A stretch of 64,000 nucleotides of DNA from Membranipora membranacea (taxonomy: Eukaryota > Bryozoa > Gymnolaemata > Cheilostomatida > Membraniporidae), in the NCBI GenBank assembly GCA_914767715.1, contig OU612068.1:8058001-8122000 (forward strand). Reading direction: 5' to 3'. Numbering within the stretch: position 1 is the stretch's first letter; each line of letters opens with the position of its first letter. Positions 45,317-57,200 of this stretch are shown here, piece by piece. The position numbers and the translations under genes are program-made. The notes beneath the pieces are model-generated. The model worked only from the letters and a program-made list of their open reading frames with translations, did no database searches and was not told the DNA's origin.

Positions 45317-47294
45317 ATGAATAAACTCGTACTAGGAGTAGTTTACTGTCTAAGTATCACCACACAGTATGTATACTGTGAAGGAACTGAGAGGAGTGTC
45401 AGAGTGACCAATGAAGTGGAGATGACCTTTGTATTAGATAATTATCAAGGTAGGCTGCTCACTGAGTTATTTTAAAAGATTTTGTGTATATGCAGGCTAG
45501 CACATGGCTTCTATTCCGACTTCATTCTATCACTAGATACGTGGGTCTCGCCTTGTCACGTACCTCCGAAACAAAAAAAGTAACCGCGTGACAATTGGCA
45601 GATCTTTTTAGGTTTTTTTCAAATGCAGTAATTTGTGAATCCTGAAAAATCAAATGGTTGACTAATGACTATGCAACCTGATGGTTTTGTACTAATATCT
45701 TGTTATCAAGAAGTGATGGTTGACTGATTTGAAAGTTTTAAACACCAATCCTGTGTATGGGTTATTCGCAGTTGTACACTTATCATTTAGGTTCAGGGGA
45801 ACAGAAGGAACTAAAAGCTGAGATAGCTTTGTTTGCAGAGGAAGCACCGATGTCTGTGATGAACTTTCTTGGCCTTTGCAGAGGTTACAACAAAAAAGGG
45901 GTGAGACAACAAGCACATGTTTCTCCTGGTTGCAGTGTTTATATTTTTGTCCTCCCCATGCAGTTCAAGCCCATGAAAAACGAATACAGGAAATCTACCA
46001 GCATAAATACATGATAATTGTCAACAACACAGAGTTAGCAGCATAGTATTGGCTGTTTTGGAAATTTTTCAACAAAAAGTCTTCAAATATTGACATTGAT
46101 CAAGTTTTGCTGTAAGTGTATACAAATTATGGCTTGTTTAATAATTGCAGAGGACACTACACTATGTGGGTACACCAGTTCACAGAGTAGTGCCAGACTT
46201 TGTCATACAGATGGGTGATGTAATGAACAAAGATGGCACAGGAGGTGAGTATTTTGTTTCTAGTTTGATAAAGCAGACTAAAGTATCGAAAAACTTGAGT
46301 TGTATTGACAGCTGATGTTGTTTAATTGCAATCAGGGCTGAGATTGAGCGTTAGAGCCATCCATTTTTACCGCATTGAACAAGGTCTGCAAAAGCTCTTT
46401 GGAGTTGCTTTCTTCTGAAAGAAAATCAGACAACTCCCCGTAATTTAAGCTGTCATAATAAATTTATGTCTTTGACATTGAGTTAAGGTCCTAAGGATAG
46501 AAGCATTACATAAGAATAACATGTTCTTGAATCTGCCTTTCAGGTCATAGCATTTACGGAGCCACTTTTGATGATGAAGTATTTGAGTTGAGTCATGTCA
46601 GTAAGGGATGGTTAGGAATGGCTAACACTGGTAAAAACACAAATGGTTCTCAGTTCTACATCACACTGGTCAGAGCTAGATGGCTGGATAAGAGTCACGT
46701 TGTGTTTGGAAAAGTCATCAAAGGACTTGTAAGTATAGTAATCTCATAATGTATATTCACCATCCATGCCAGCATCTGAAGTCAACGCGAAAGGAATATA
46801 CGTTACATACCTACCCCCTTCAGCACAACACGATCAACTACTTGTGTAGTTTACGGTGGTTTTTGTATCCTTGTTGGCCTGATGTTGATCAACACTGATC
46901 AAAACCATCATTTATCAGCAAAACCCAGCCAACCCAAACGGTATCACTGATTCTTCTGAAGCATACTGAAAAGTTTGCGTTACAATCATTGGAATTTAAT
47001 TCTGTTCTTTTTGAAAGTCAATCATGTTACAATTAATATTTTAAAACAGATTGATCAAGTATGCTAGCTATCCGTTCAAAACTTTGATGAAACCTGACTT
47101 TTTGCAATTTTAAATAAGTCTAAATCTTCTATTTTCAGACCGCAGTGGACGACATCGGAGAAACACCAGCTAGCCGTGTTACAGCTTATCCTAAGAGGAG
47201 GATCATGATAACAGGATGTAGAGAGTTGGACACTGAGAGAAAGTGGACCATGTCTGAGGAGCAAATGTTCAGTAATGAAGACATCAGAGTCTAA
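45317..47294 (+). CDS. Secretory-pathway cyclophilin (peptidyl-prolyl cis-trans isomerase)
   Basis: Five exons (45317-45449, 45791-45900, 46151-46244, 46544-46728, 47139-47294) join to 225 residues. A signal peptide ([21 protein letters not shown]) leads to the cyclophilin fold, which catalyses proline isomerisation in secretory proteins. Signature blocks are [40 protein letters not shown] and [12 protein letters not shown]. The catalytic Arg, the neighbouring Phe and Gln, and the Trp and His of the drug- and proline-binding pocket are kept; the usual MCQGG/MIQGG is VIQMG and the pocket FFI is FYI. The start of exon 2 is fixed by frame: the AG at 45789-45790 keeps it open, whereas the CAG upstream leads to a stop. 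The C-terminal extension ([21 protein letters not shown] region) has no KDEL-type signal, so secretion or other retention is possible. AATAAA follows at 47479. Confidence 0.9.
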
Positions 47295-47478
47295 AAAGTC
47301 CCTCAACACTCGAACCTAACCCCACCCTGTATAAAGACTCTTTAGATCCCTCACACGACATGATGAAAGATAATCTTTTGAATAGTTATTTTTATGTATA
47401 ACTATAATGTATGATTTATTTATCTTAATGTTAGCTCCAGAAGTATTATAATCTTGTTTCTTGATAAAATCCATATAA

Positions 47479-47484
47479 AATAAA
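47479..47484 (+). promoter_or_regulatory. Polyadenylation signal AATAAA of the cyclophilin gene
   Basis: Lies about 185 bases after the stop codon; the first such signal downstream. Confidence 0.6.
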
Positions 47485-48611
47485 TAACTCACTAAAACAA
47501 AAAAACGACATGCTGACAAATGCAACGTTAGACCGGTTGTGGAAATGAAATGAGGTGGGGCAGAAGTGGTGTTTGATAGCAGAACTCAATATGACTGGTA
47601 TAAAGCTAAAAATCATGTAACCTGAATATCACGTCACATGTACAGAGAAAAGTATAACCCTTTCCGTCTGTATTTAGATTTTCGGGGTGTTGGCAGTTTG
47701 CCAGTAAATAGGAATGCCTGGAACACAGGCAAATGGAATCAAATTTGCTCTGGATTCTTGTGATCATTTCATAACGCCTGAATAAGTATTATTGTATTCG
47801 GTGAGGCTTCCACAGCAGGAAGAGGATCAAAGGCGACTTACGACACACATAATCTTACTGCGGATTATGACCACACTTTCAAATGAAGTTGTATAGCATG
47901 CTTTGTCTTCAGCAAAAAATAGACTGATGTGTAAGATTATAACAAATGAATCATGCTGAGTATTGGTCATTTTTTACAACAGATGATTGGATGAATTTTG
48001 ATTGGTTGACGACGATACAGTATATTTCAACACAATCAACTTGGTCTGACATCATGGCTATTTTACTGAGTTTTTGCCAAGTTACTGATCAAATTATTCC
48101 GCATTAAAATCAAATAAGGGATTGAGTAACATTTGACTTGGACACAATATTTGAGTTAGATTGTGGCGTAAGAGAACCAAGCAAAAAGATTTAATTCATC
48201 AAGTGGGAAAGCTCTGATCTCAGAATGGTACAGTATAAGTCGTTACAGCAAACTTTCACCGTCCTCTTAGCAAAATTCATCATATCACCTATAGTAAAGA
48301 ATATTTAGTATAGGGCTTGAGAAAGTCTTCGTTAAAATTAGTTAAAGTTAATGCATGCTACAGCAAGATTATGCATGTCATCAATCACCTCTAATTCTCT
48401 TTCTCACTATGCACTTACTTTAATTTATTTGATCAGACACGGATATATGACAATATAGAGAACCATGCATCTTAGAACAAACTGACCATAAAATGAGGAT
48501 TATGCAGGGATTTAAGCTGGCAAAAATGGCTTCCCAACAACTGATTGTCAAATAAATGTCAACATTGTAACAATTGAATCAAGTAATCTGCCATCAATTT
48601 GGGATGCTGTC
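47485..48611. other. Intergenic, no gene recognised
   Basis: AT-rich. A worn fragment near 47720-47755 resembles the outer arm of the inverted-repeat element at 18.5 kb. Confidence 0.45.
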
Positions 48612-48705
48612 ACGGCAATAATAAAGTATATATAGGTACCAATCGTATTTATATATATATATATACTTTACTATTGCCGATCAAAGTCAATGCCAAATAA
48701 AGACC
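48612..48705. mobile_element. Short AT-core foldback element
   Basis: GGCAATAATAAAGTATATATA at 48615-48635 pairs with TATATATACTTTACTATTGCC at about 48658-48678. The far side continues GATCAAAGTCAATG, which is also present in the half copy at 25376. The centre is an (AT)n run. Confidence 0.65.
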
Positions 48706-48899
48706 GTGCATAAATAAATAATAAAAACAAAGCAGTCAGGTGTATTTATGAAAAATATCATTGTCTAAAAATGCTGCCCTATTTATAGAACGGTGATTTC
48801 GGGCTTCCAAAAATGTTTGGCACGGATGATTCTCATATTCTATAACCTTTGCAATATATCGAAAACAAAGAATATCAAGATGTATTTTGAGCTCTTCGA

Positions 48900-49545
48900 G
48901 CTTTAGTAAAGAAAGTTCTCTTCATACTCTTCCTCATATGGAATCATAATTCTGGTGCAGAGCTTTTGAAATCTCTCCAGTTTATCCTTATCATTTTGGG
49001 AGGTGTATGGGAACCAGCACGGGGCTGCATATGATAAAACCGATAAAATTCTAGCTTTGTAAAATAATATCAGTGAATCAGATCTCACACCGGCTTTTCT
49101 TAGCTTTATAAGACCATGATATATGATATATGATATATGAAGAGAATGTTTTGTTTTGTCAATGATGGTCTACATGGGAGTGAAACCAGAGACTATAGAT
49201 AATCCATATCCATAGTCTCTGGTGAAACTTCAGGTGCTCATCAAATATCACACCAAGGGTATAAAGTATTTCAGAGTGATTGATGTTATAAGTGTCAAGG
49301 GTGAGTGTTTTTTGCAAAGTGACGTTTATGGAGAGAGTTTTGTTCACATTCAACAGCAGAAAGTTATCAGTGCAGTACTGAGAGGTGTAATCGAGTGCTC
49401 TTTGAAGGTGGTTGTCGTTGATGCTCACAGTTACCCGATGAGCAGTAGAGTCAGTCATGAGACAGTTAGATTTTGATAGCGGATTGTATAAAGTATAAAG
49501 TGTCATTGGCGTACTTAGATGTGGTGTTGGTGGCGACAAGTCATC
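48900..49545 (-). mobile_element. LINE (non-LTR retrotransposon) reverse-transcriptase remnant
   Basis: On the minus strand two frames together cover the C-terminal RT region of a CR1/Jockey-like LINE. Blocks are NDNHLQRALDYTSQYC, DNFLLLNVNKT, LGVIFDEHLKFHQ (frame 49539-49159), then ILFYKARILSVLSYAAPCWF and KLERFQKLCTRIMIP (frame 49088-48903). The frame breaks between the two and again upstream, where the catalytic motif reads YANDTLY in another frame (about 49515-49495) instead of YADD. It is a dead 5'-truncated copy. The family placement rests on motif resemblance only. Confidence 0.8.
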
Positions 49546-50338
49546 GATAAATGCATTCCAGAGTATGATTTATGATTTATGATTTACTCCTTGCCATTTT
49601 GATCTGTTGACATGGAATTGCCGGTAGCATAAAGTCATCAACTCAAACTGTTCCCAGGATAGCTTCACCCTTCGACAAAAATCTAATAAATGTTATAAGT
49701 CATAACAATTGATTGACATAAAATGAAATGGCTAGATCGCATTAAAAAAGAAGGCCAAACACCAGATTTATGATTGCGGATTGATCGGTTATCATTGGGA
49801 CAAATCGGCTCAAGATTAAATCCTATGCACTTAGCTGATCTACTAGGAAAGTTTATATCAGCAGCGTGAGTTACAATTATTTGCTCCATGATGAGTTTTG
49901 AATATAGGCCTATAGCAAATAGCTTCAGGTATCATATGATACTAAAGGTGCCCTTTTTTCCCATTCCTGTCGGAAAAAATTGGCTTAGCAGATTATTGGC
50001 ATCTACAAATTGCTTTTAAAACATGCTGAAGTGTTACCAGTAGATCAACTGTTACTGTTATAAAGGAAGAAAATCTTGCCACAACCACTAATTGCCTTTT
50101 GTATAAAAATATGCCAATGATCAAGCATTCTTACAAACACAAAAAACTCAATTCTATGATTTATCTGTAGTTGTGCTGGGCATGAAACATTTAAATTTTA
50201 TCACCCTTTATTAAAAGAATTCAAATTCATCATTGCATTTGTAGATAGAAAGATTTGGCCTTGTGTTCTTTGTGAAAAATAATTTCACTTTGCACTCTCT
50301 CGTTAACATCTCTCAGAATAAGTTCACAGTTTGCAACT
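49546..50338. other. Intergenic, no gene recognised
   Basis: Short ATGATTT repeats near 49562-49585; otherwise featureless AT-rich DNA before the possible signal-peptide exon. Confidence 0.45.
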
Positions 50339-52443
50339 ATGGCTAAAGATCTCAAACAAAATTCTGTTCAGTCTAAGCTATTTGGACTTGGCTTGCTGCA
50401 AATGACTCTATGCCTACTGAGTGTGTTTGGTGAGTATATAATATTGAAAAAAGAGATTGCAAAGAATCACAGGACCCTCTAAAATCCAGTTAGCGTAATC
50501 ATCAATGTTGAGCGTTTCTTATTTATGTGCCTGTATCAGCATGGAATTTTTATAACGTTTAATTCGTGTTTTTATGTAATATAATATGTTATTGTAAATG
50601 AATTTTGTGTTTGATTAATTGGACTGTAATTTGGAGTTGTTCACTCCTTGTCTCAAATCCCAAATAATAAAATATCCTCCAATATTCTGTTTTAGAATTC
50701 GCGATATGTATGGTTCAAGTAGTGCAAATGCAATGGTAGCAGATCTAGACTTATAATTGCTGATAATTCGGTTATTAAAGAGAGACTTCAAAAACACAAC
50801 TGAACTTTTGATCAACAATACCTCAGCGGTAAGTAGAGCTACTATCGTACAATGTGCGCTAGCCTCAACTACTGAGCACTGGTTTAGTTTTGAGTTTGGT
50901 GCAATTCTCGGTGGAATTGCTCAAGGATTTATTTTAAACAATAATAACCAAATATAAATATGGTTCTATTCGTCAGGCAATAAATCAATCAATAATTTTA
51001 CAATAATATCTTGGCATTTATCATTTAGTCATAAAAATACATAAACATTCAAAATCTTTATAATAAGATCTTACCCTTGGTGCAGATGACCTCGAATTCT
51101 GTGTGATATTCAGTGTGATATCTCTGTGTATTTAAACTATGTTAGACTGGGTTCCTCGCTGTGAGTCGCGGTATTTGTATCTCTCTATATCTAAACTATG
51201 TTAGACTAGGTTCCTCGCTGTGAATCGCTGTATTTGTATCTCTGTATATCTAAACTATGTTAGACTGGGTTCCTCGCTGTGAATCGCGGTATTTGTATCT
51301 CTGTATATCTAAGCTATGTTAGACTGGGTTCCTCGCTGTGAATCGCGGTATTTGTATCTCTGTGTATCTTGCCAAAAGCTCTGTTGGCTGAATGTGTCTA
51401 AAAGTTTTTAGCCAAATTATCCTCTCTGTAGATGTGCCTCCTTGGGCTGACTGAATCAGATAATTCTCTGATTAAATCTGTAATGCTGTACGTCGTGAAC
51501 CCGCTCTCTGGCGCTGACTGAATTTGTTATCTTCTTGTTGAAGAATATGCCTCCTTGGGCTGAGTGAATCAGATAGTTATCTGATTAGATGTGTAACGCT
51601 GTATGTCGTGAACTCGCCTCCTGGCGCTGACTGATTTTTACAAGTGTCCATCAGGCTTTTATAGTGCTGGTTTGTTGTCCTGTTATTGTGCAACGTTTGC
51701 ATTTACAGGCGTAAAGGTGTTAACCTTGTTATTGGTTTTAGCCTCAATTTCGTCATTACTCTCTTTTGATTTGTGTGTTTTGTCAGTTTTAATTGTCTAG
51801 CTGTCAAAACATGGTCAGTCTGTCTTTTGCTTGACCTTCCCTCATTTTTGTTTCGGTCATTTTTAGATAATTTATGGTGTCAAGTGCACCTGTTTATCCA
51901 TGGTGTAATCTGTTGGTTTTCCGGTTTTGCAATCTTTCCAGGGTTATTTTGAAGATCTTTTGTGACTTCTATTGCTCGTTATTTTCAAATAGCTTATGGT
52001 GTCAACTGCACTTGTTTTCTATGGTGCAATACATTGGTTTTCTAATTCCGCAATCTTTCCAGGGTTGATTCACGTGCCCAAAGATCTTGTGACTCTGCGG
52101 TTATTTTGAGGATGTTTTGTGACTTCTATTGTTTTCCCGTTGTGTGATTCTCCACGGGTTGTTTCACGTGCCCAGATTTCTCATGGCCCTGTGATTATGT
52201 TTTGTTATATTTCAATACGCCCTCAGTGTATTATTCCCTCTATTTACTACAATATTACTATTTTCCATCACCATATAGCCTGTGTCTAGATAAATTTCAA
52301 TAATGATAACCTATGATGTCTGAGCTTTAACCCTACACTGAAATGTTTAAGTATGTTTCTGTTGGATTTTAGTTTAAGCTCTTAGTAATAATTGAATTTA
52401 AACTGACTTTGCTTTGTTTTGTTTTACAGATTATGTGGGTTAA
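50339..52443 (+). CDS. Possible 34-residue signal-peptide-like product (2 exons)
   Basis: ATG 50339 opens 30 codons with a signal-peptide core (LFGLGLLQMTLCLLSVF) up to a consensus donor G|GTGAGTA at 50429/50430, phase 1. A strong acceptor (TTTGTTTTGTTTTACAG, ending 52429) is followed in phase by four codons (DYVG) and TAA at 52441-52443. AATAAA-like sequence lies near 53026. Either this is a very short peptide, the remains of a secreted-protein gene that lost its body, or a first exon whose true partner I missed. The intron is filled with tandem repeats. Confidence 0.35.
51121..51370 (+). repeat. 59-bp minisatellite, about four units
   Basis: TAAACTATG starts at 51133, 51192 and 51251, and TAAGCTATG at 51310, an exact 59-base period. 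Each unit carries TTAGACTGGGTTCCTCGCTG and GAATCGCGGTATTTGTATC. Confidence 0.9.
51435..51650 (+). repeat. 113-bp tandem repeat, two units
   Basis: TGCCTCCTTGGGCTGA starts at 51435 and 51548. The units share GAATCAGATA, GTCGTGAAC and TGGCGCTGACTGA. Directly downstream of the 59-bp array. Confidence 0.85.
51865..52190 (+). repeat. Imperfect tandem repeat of about 130 bp
   Basis: TTATGGTGTCAA, CAATCTTTCCAGGGTT, TTTTGTGACTTCTATTG and CACGTGCCCA each recur two or three times in the same order. Confidence 0.65.
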
Positions 52444-53675
52444 TGGTGATTTCCTGTCTCCACAGTACAGTGTGCAAGCTTAATTCTCTAAAGAATACTT
52501 TACCACACTACTGCTAGATCTCACATCTATAACTTTAAAGTCCTTGGTTCTCATATCATCAATTCGAAGTCAGCGAACAAGCAGCAAGCTCTCACAACAA
52601 GCAGGTCAAGCCTATAATAATCACACCGAAACAGATCACCATAGCTATTCAAATTGACAACATGTGGATGACAATGGAACTTATGACCAAAAAAGGATAA
52701 TCAGAACCAGTGTAATATGTGTTATGATGTCTGGTGACCTAGGCCCCACCCTTAGTCTTAGCTTTTGACTTTTGTAAGCTCATTGTTTTTCTCCGCTTTT
52801 TGAAACTAATAATTACCAATAATAGGTGCAAAGGTAATTAGTTTTGACCAGTGTCATATTTTTATGGGATTTCTAATCCAGATTATGATTGATTATTAAT
52901 TTTTATGGTTTCGGCCCAGGGTCTGGTACAGAAATGTATTTGTTGAATATTAACTAGTTATTTATTGGTCTGCGTCTTTATATGATATGTGATTGACCTT
53001 TAGTTTTGTACTGTCGCACTTATTAATAATAAATCATTTGAGAATAAGGATGCTTCAATACCATGTTGTGTAAGTGATCGTTGCACATTCGGAAGAAAAT
53101 ATGGCTGCTCTTATACACTAAGGTAATTATAAAACATGATGTTCTTTATGATGATTACATAGGAAAATGTCATCTGACATATTGCACATTCGGAAGAAAA
53201 TGATTGACCTCAATCATTTAAGGTCACTCCACCAATAAGGGTCATTTTTGCCATGCCCATCAATATAAGTAAATTTGAAGCAGAAATTAATTAAACCACT
53301 GTTTGTGTCAGATAATGTCAGTAACAAGTGAGGTTCATACATCCTCATAAAATATAATGTGTTAGAAATACAGCAAGTGACTGCTTGTTGCCAAAAGTAA
53401 AAGAAAACGAGGCAACTTGTTTCAATTTGATAAGTAAGATTTTGTTTACCTGAAATCACACTGCTATGTAACATGACTGCAATCATTTCCATTTGTTGCC
53501 AAAAATAAAAAAACAAACAAGGCAACTACTTCAGCTGATAACTGTGATTCTGCTTAATTGAAAATGAGTGTATCAAAATAAATCTGTGATATACTAGAAT
53601 GATTCTAAAAAAAATAGCTACTATTGATATATATTTTTTTACTTTTTTATAGCTTGGTTGTTGAATTATTTTTTT
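52444..53675. other. Intergenic, no gene recognised
   Basis: Contains two copies of TTGCACATTCGGAAGAAAAT (near 53083 and 53183) and a duplicated TTGTTGCCAAAA...AAGGCAACT block (about 53389-53415 and 53494-53525). On the minus strand AATAAA near 53675 could end the Gag-like gene. Confidence 0.45.
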
Positions 53676-53758
53676 ATTGCTTATTTGTTTTAGCAGTATG
53701 ATAATTGTGGTTATTCAATAAGTTTATATGCATTTTATGTTATTATATGTACTACTAC

Positions 53759-53909
53759 TTAATGGTGTAGATATTGTATGTTTGTGGTAGAGACCGATTC
53801 TTTGTCAGGTTTTAATGGTTTTGGATCAGTCTGACTCGTATGGTGCACATGCATTCTCCTACAATAACTGTCACTAAGTGTCAGAGCAAGTCCTTTGAAT
53901 GGCCAATAG
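53759..53909 (-). pseudogene. Detached 3' end of the Gag-like gene
   Basis: If the Ty3 element and one copy of its AATAG duplication are set aside, the minus-strand frame at 58874 continues here without interruption for 48 codons to TAA at 53761-53759. Perfect frame continuity shows the two parts were one gene before insertion. A minus-strand AATAAA near 53675 lies about 85 bases further on. Confidence 0.8.
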
Positions 53910-54129
53910 TGTAGTGACTACTACTTTGGAGTTGTTTACTCCCTAACTTATACATTACTACTTTGGAGTTGTCTACTCCCTATTGTGGCTTATTACAGCA
54001 GCCCAACTTGATACCAATTATTATTGTCAACCATCTTGAACATGTTTAGATTTCTTGGTTAGAGATCATCATTTATTATCAGAAGAATAAACAGACTATT
54101 CATTGCCATCACAATTAGCAGTTCTTACA
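53910..54129 (+). repeat. 5' LTR of the Ty3/gypsy element
   Basis: 220 bp. It contains an internal near-repeat of about 37 bp (TACTACTTTGGAGTTGTYTA occurs twice). Identical to 58654-58873. Confidence 0.95.
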
Positions 54130-54130
54130 A

Positions 54131-54147
54131 TGGCGACGAGGATGGGA
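54131..54147 (+). promoter_or_regulatory. Primer-binding site (TGGCGACGAGGATGGGA)
   Basis: Starts with TGG, complementary to a tRNA CCA end, one base after the 5' LTR. The priming tRNA was not identified. Confidence 0.75.
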
Positions 54148-54298
54148 TTATGAGTTCAAAAAAATATCACAAATAGTGAATCTGACAAGATAAGCTGCTA
54201 AACTTTCTGTGTGAAGAAATAGCTGTGAGCTCTCTGGAATAGACAGAATAAGATAAGTATTGTTTACTATTTATTGCTGTATCAATCCAAACTGGCAA

Positions 54299-57200
54299 AT
54301 GGATACCAGAGGCCCAAGTCATTTCACACCAGATGGGGATGCTAGCACAGTATCAGTCAATTGGGATGCTTGGCTTGAGGAATTTGAGGCTTTTGCTGAT
54401 TCAAAAGGGCTGTTCAATTTGGCAGGGGAAGATAATGCAAATATGAGAGCCCAGAGGAAAGCTTTATTACTATATCATGCAGGCCCAAGAGTAAGGGAAA
54501 TTCATAGCACACTTGATCAAACACAGAGAGATCAATATACTGAAATGGTAGCTGTTCTACAAGGCCATTTCCATATAGCTCCTAACATCACCTATCAGCG
54601 ACACATGTTTAGGCAATGTATACAGAAGGAAACCGAAACTATATCCCAATACTGTGCTAGACTCAGAAAATTGGCCACCCATTGTGATTATGGCGATGCC
54701 CAAGCTGTGAATAACCAAATCCGTGATCAAATAGTAGAAGGTTGCACAGCCGATAAGTTGAGGGAAAAGCTATTGGAAGAGGGAAATGCACTTACATTGC
54801 AAATACTATTGACACGGTCAGCAACACATGAAGCTGTGGTCCAAAGGTCCCGGGAGATGAATAATGCCTCGGCAATAAACCGTGTGGCCTCTGGATCCAC
54901 TGCCAGAAAACCTAGTTTCACACAAGAGACTGAGGGTGCTAATGTATGTCCCCGTTGTAATCTCACACACAAACCTCGTGAGTGCCCGGCATATGGAAAA
55001 CAGTGCCGTAAGTGTGATGGAATGAATCACTATGCTCGGTGCTGTCAAAACAAGGCCAAACAGAATGGCCAAGGTGCGAATGCAGGATATTACAGATCTA
55101 GAAGGGCCAACAATGTAAATGTGGGGGATCACCAGCAAGCCAGCCCTGAAACAGTGAACAATAATTCTGAGAGCCCAGAATTTGTATTCAATTCTTACCA
55201 TGTACCTTTAGTGTGTAATAGTAACTCTCTAGACAGAGTTAATGTCTATGTCGGTGGTGTATCAGCGAGGTTTATAATAGACTCAGGGTCAGAGTGCAAT
55301 GTGATGTCACGGGATACCTATGAACGTTTGAGAGCAAGTAAGTTTATTATCAAACGGTTCATCAGTGGAGGACCAAAGATTCTCCCGTACACAGCCAAAG
55401 AGCCTATTCAGCCAGTAGGTAGGGTATGGTGTGATTTACAGCTGCATAACAACACTGCTGTTTTAGAAGATGTCGCATTTACTGTTATTCCTAATAAAGG
55501 TGAATCTTTGTTAGGAAATGAAACAGGTAAACAACTAGGTGTAATCAGGATTATAAATAGAGTAGGCTTAGATGATTATGAAGCTAGATATCCAAGGCTG
55601 TTCTCAGAGGTATTGGGTAAGTCTAAGAATGAGATAAAGCTGACAATTAGAGATGATATAGCGCCTGTTGCTCAGCCATTCCGAAGAGTGCCACTGTTGT
55701 TGAGAGATAAACTAGCCGCTCACTTAGATGAGCTTATCGCACATGATATAATAGAGAAAGTCGAAGGTCATTCAGGGTCATCATGGGTAAGTCCAGCAGT
55801 GATCATTCCAAAGAAGGAATCTGGTAAGATTAGGTTATGCATTGATATGAGGAGAGCCAATGAGGCTATAGTTAGGCACCAACACCCAGTCCCCACCGTA
55901 GACGAGATGCTATATGACATGAATGGGGCTCAGTACTTTTCGAAGCTGGACATGCGCATGGGGTTCCACCAATTTGTTCTTCACCCTGAGTCCAGGGATA
56001 TCACAACTTTCAGTACTCATTTAGGCCTATATAGATATAAGAGACTCATGTTTGGGATAAATGCGGCTCCAGAAATATACCAGAAGGAGGTCGCCAAAAT
56101 TATCCAAGGCCTGCCGGGTGTAGCAAATCTTGCCGATGATATCATTGTCCATGCCAAAACAAGGGAAGAGCACGATCGTAGGCTGGGTGAGGTGTTCAGT
56201 CGTCTAGAGCAGGCTAACATGACTCTGAATAAAAAGAAGTGTGAGATTGGGGTTCAGCAGTTAGAGTTTCTCGGACATCTCCTTAGTTACAAGGGTATTG
56301 ATCCCCATGGTTGCAAAGTCAAGGCAGTCAAAGATGCTGCTGTTCCTAAGACAGTTGGTGAGTTGAAGAGTTTCCTCGGTTTGACTAGTTATATGTCTAA
56401 GTTTATTCCACATTACTCTCACACAACTGATGTGTTGAGGAGGTTGTCAGCGGGTAAAAATTCCCGAGAGGCTATATGTTTGTCAGATAAGGAGATTGTG
56501 GCTTTCAATCAGCTAAAGGCTGATTTATGTAATCATGATACTTTGACTCACTTCGATACTAGTTGTGAGACTCTGCTGTACACAGATGCCAGTCCTGTGG
56601 GGCTAGGCGCAATACTGGTACAGATTCAAAATGGCGAGCCCAAAGTGGTTAGCTATGGAAGTAGAGCATTGTCTGATGTCGAGAAAAGATACATGCAGAC
56701 AGAAAAAGAAGCTCTAGGTATTGTCTGGGCATGTGAGAGGTTTCATCATTATCTCTTTGGTTGTCGGTTCAAAGTGGTTTCTGATTGTGAGCCTCTTGAG
56801 TCCATTTATGGAAACAAAACCAAGAGGACATCCCTTCGTATAGAGAGGTGGCAGCTTCGTTTACAGTCATATGATTTTGAGATAGTTCGCGTAAAAAGCT
56901 CAGATAATATTGCTGACCCCCTGTCAAGGCTTCTATGTTCGAAAAAGGCGACTGAACACCTGGTAGAAAGGGAAAATGTTGAGCTCTATGTACGTAGTGT
57001 TGTGGAGGACAATGTACCATCGGCAATCACACCCCGCTATATTGAGGAAGTCTCTTATATGGATGAGGAGATTAAGGCCTTAAAACAAGCTATAAGAGCG
57101 AATTCATTCGACAATGTTGATATACCAGCTGTATATAGGGCCATTAAAAATGAGTTATGTGTCATAGGGGAGTTAGTTTTGAGGGGAGGTAGGATAGTAG

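Noticed and set aside
45771-45790. Acceptor CAG at 45769-45771 for cyclophilin exon 2
   Set aside because: In the phase set by exon 1 it leads to a stop within the exon; the AG at 45789-45790 restores the cyclophilin frame.
54260-54298. Upstream start for the Ty3 polyprotein
   Set aside because: The frame is open but has no ATG before 54299.
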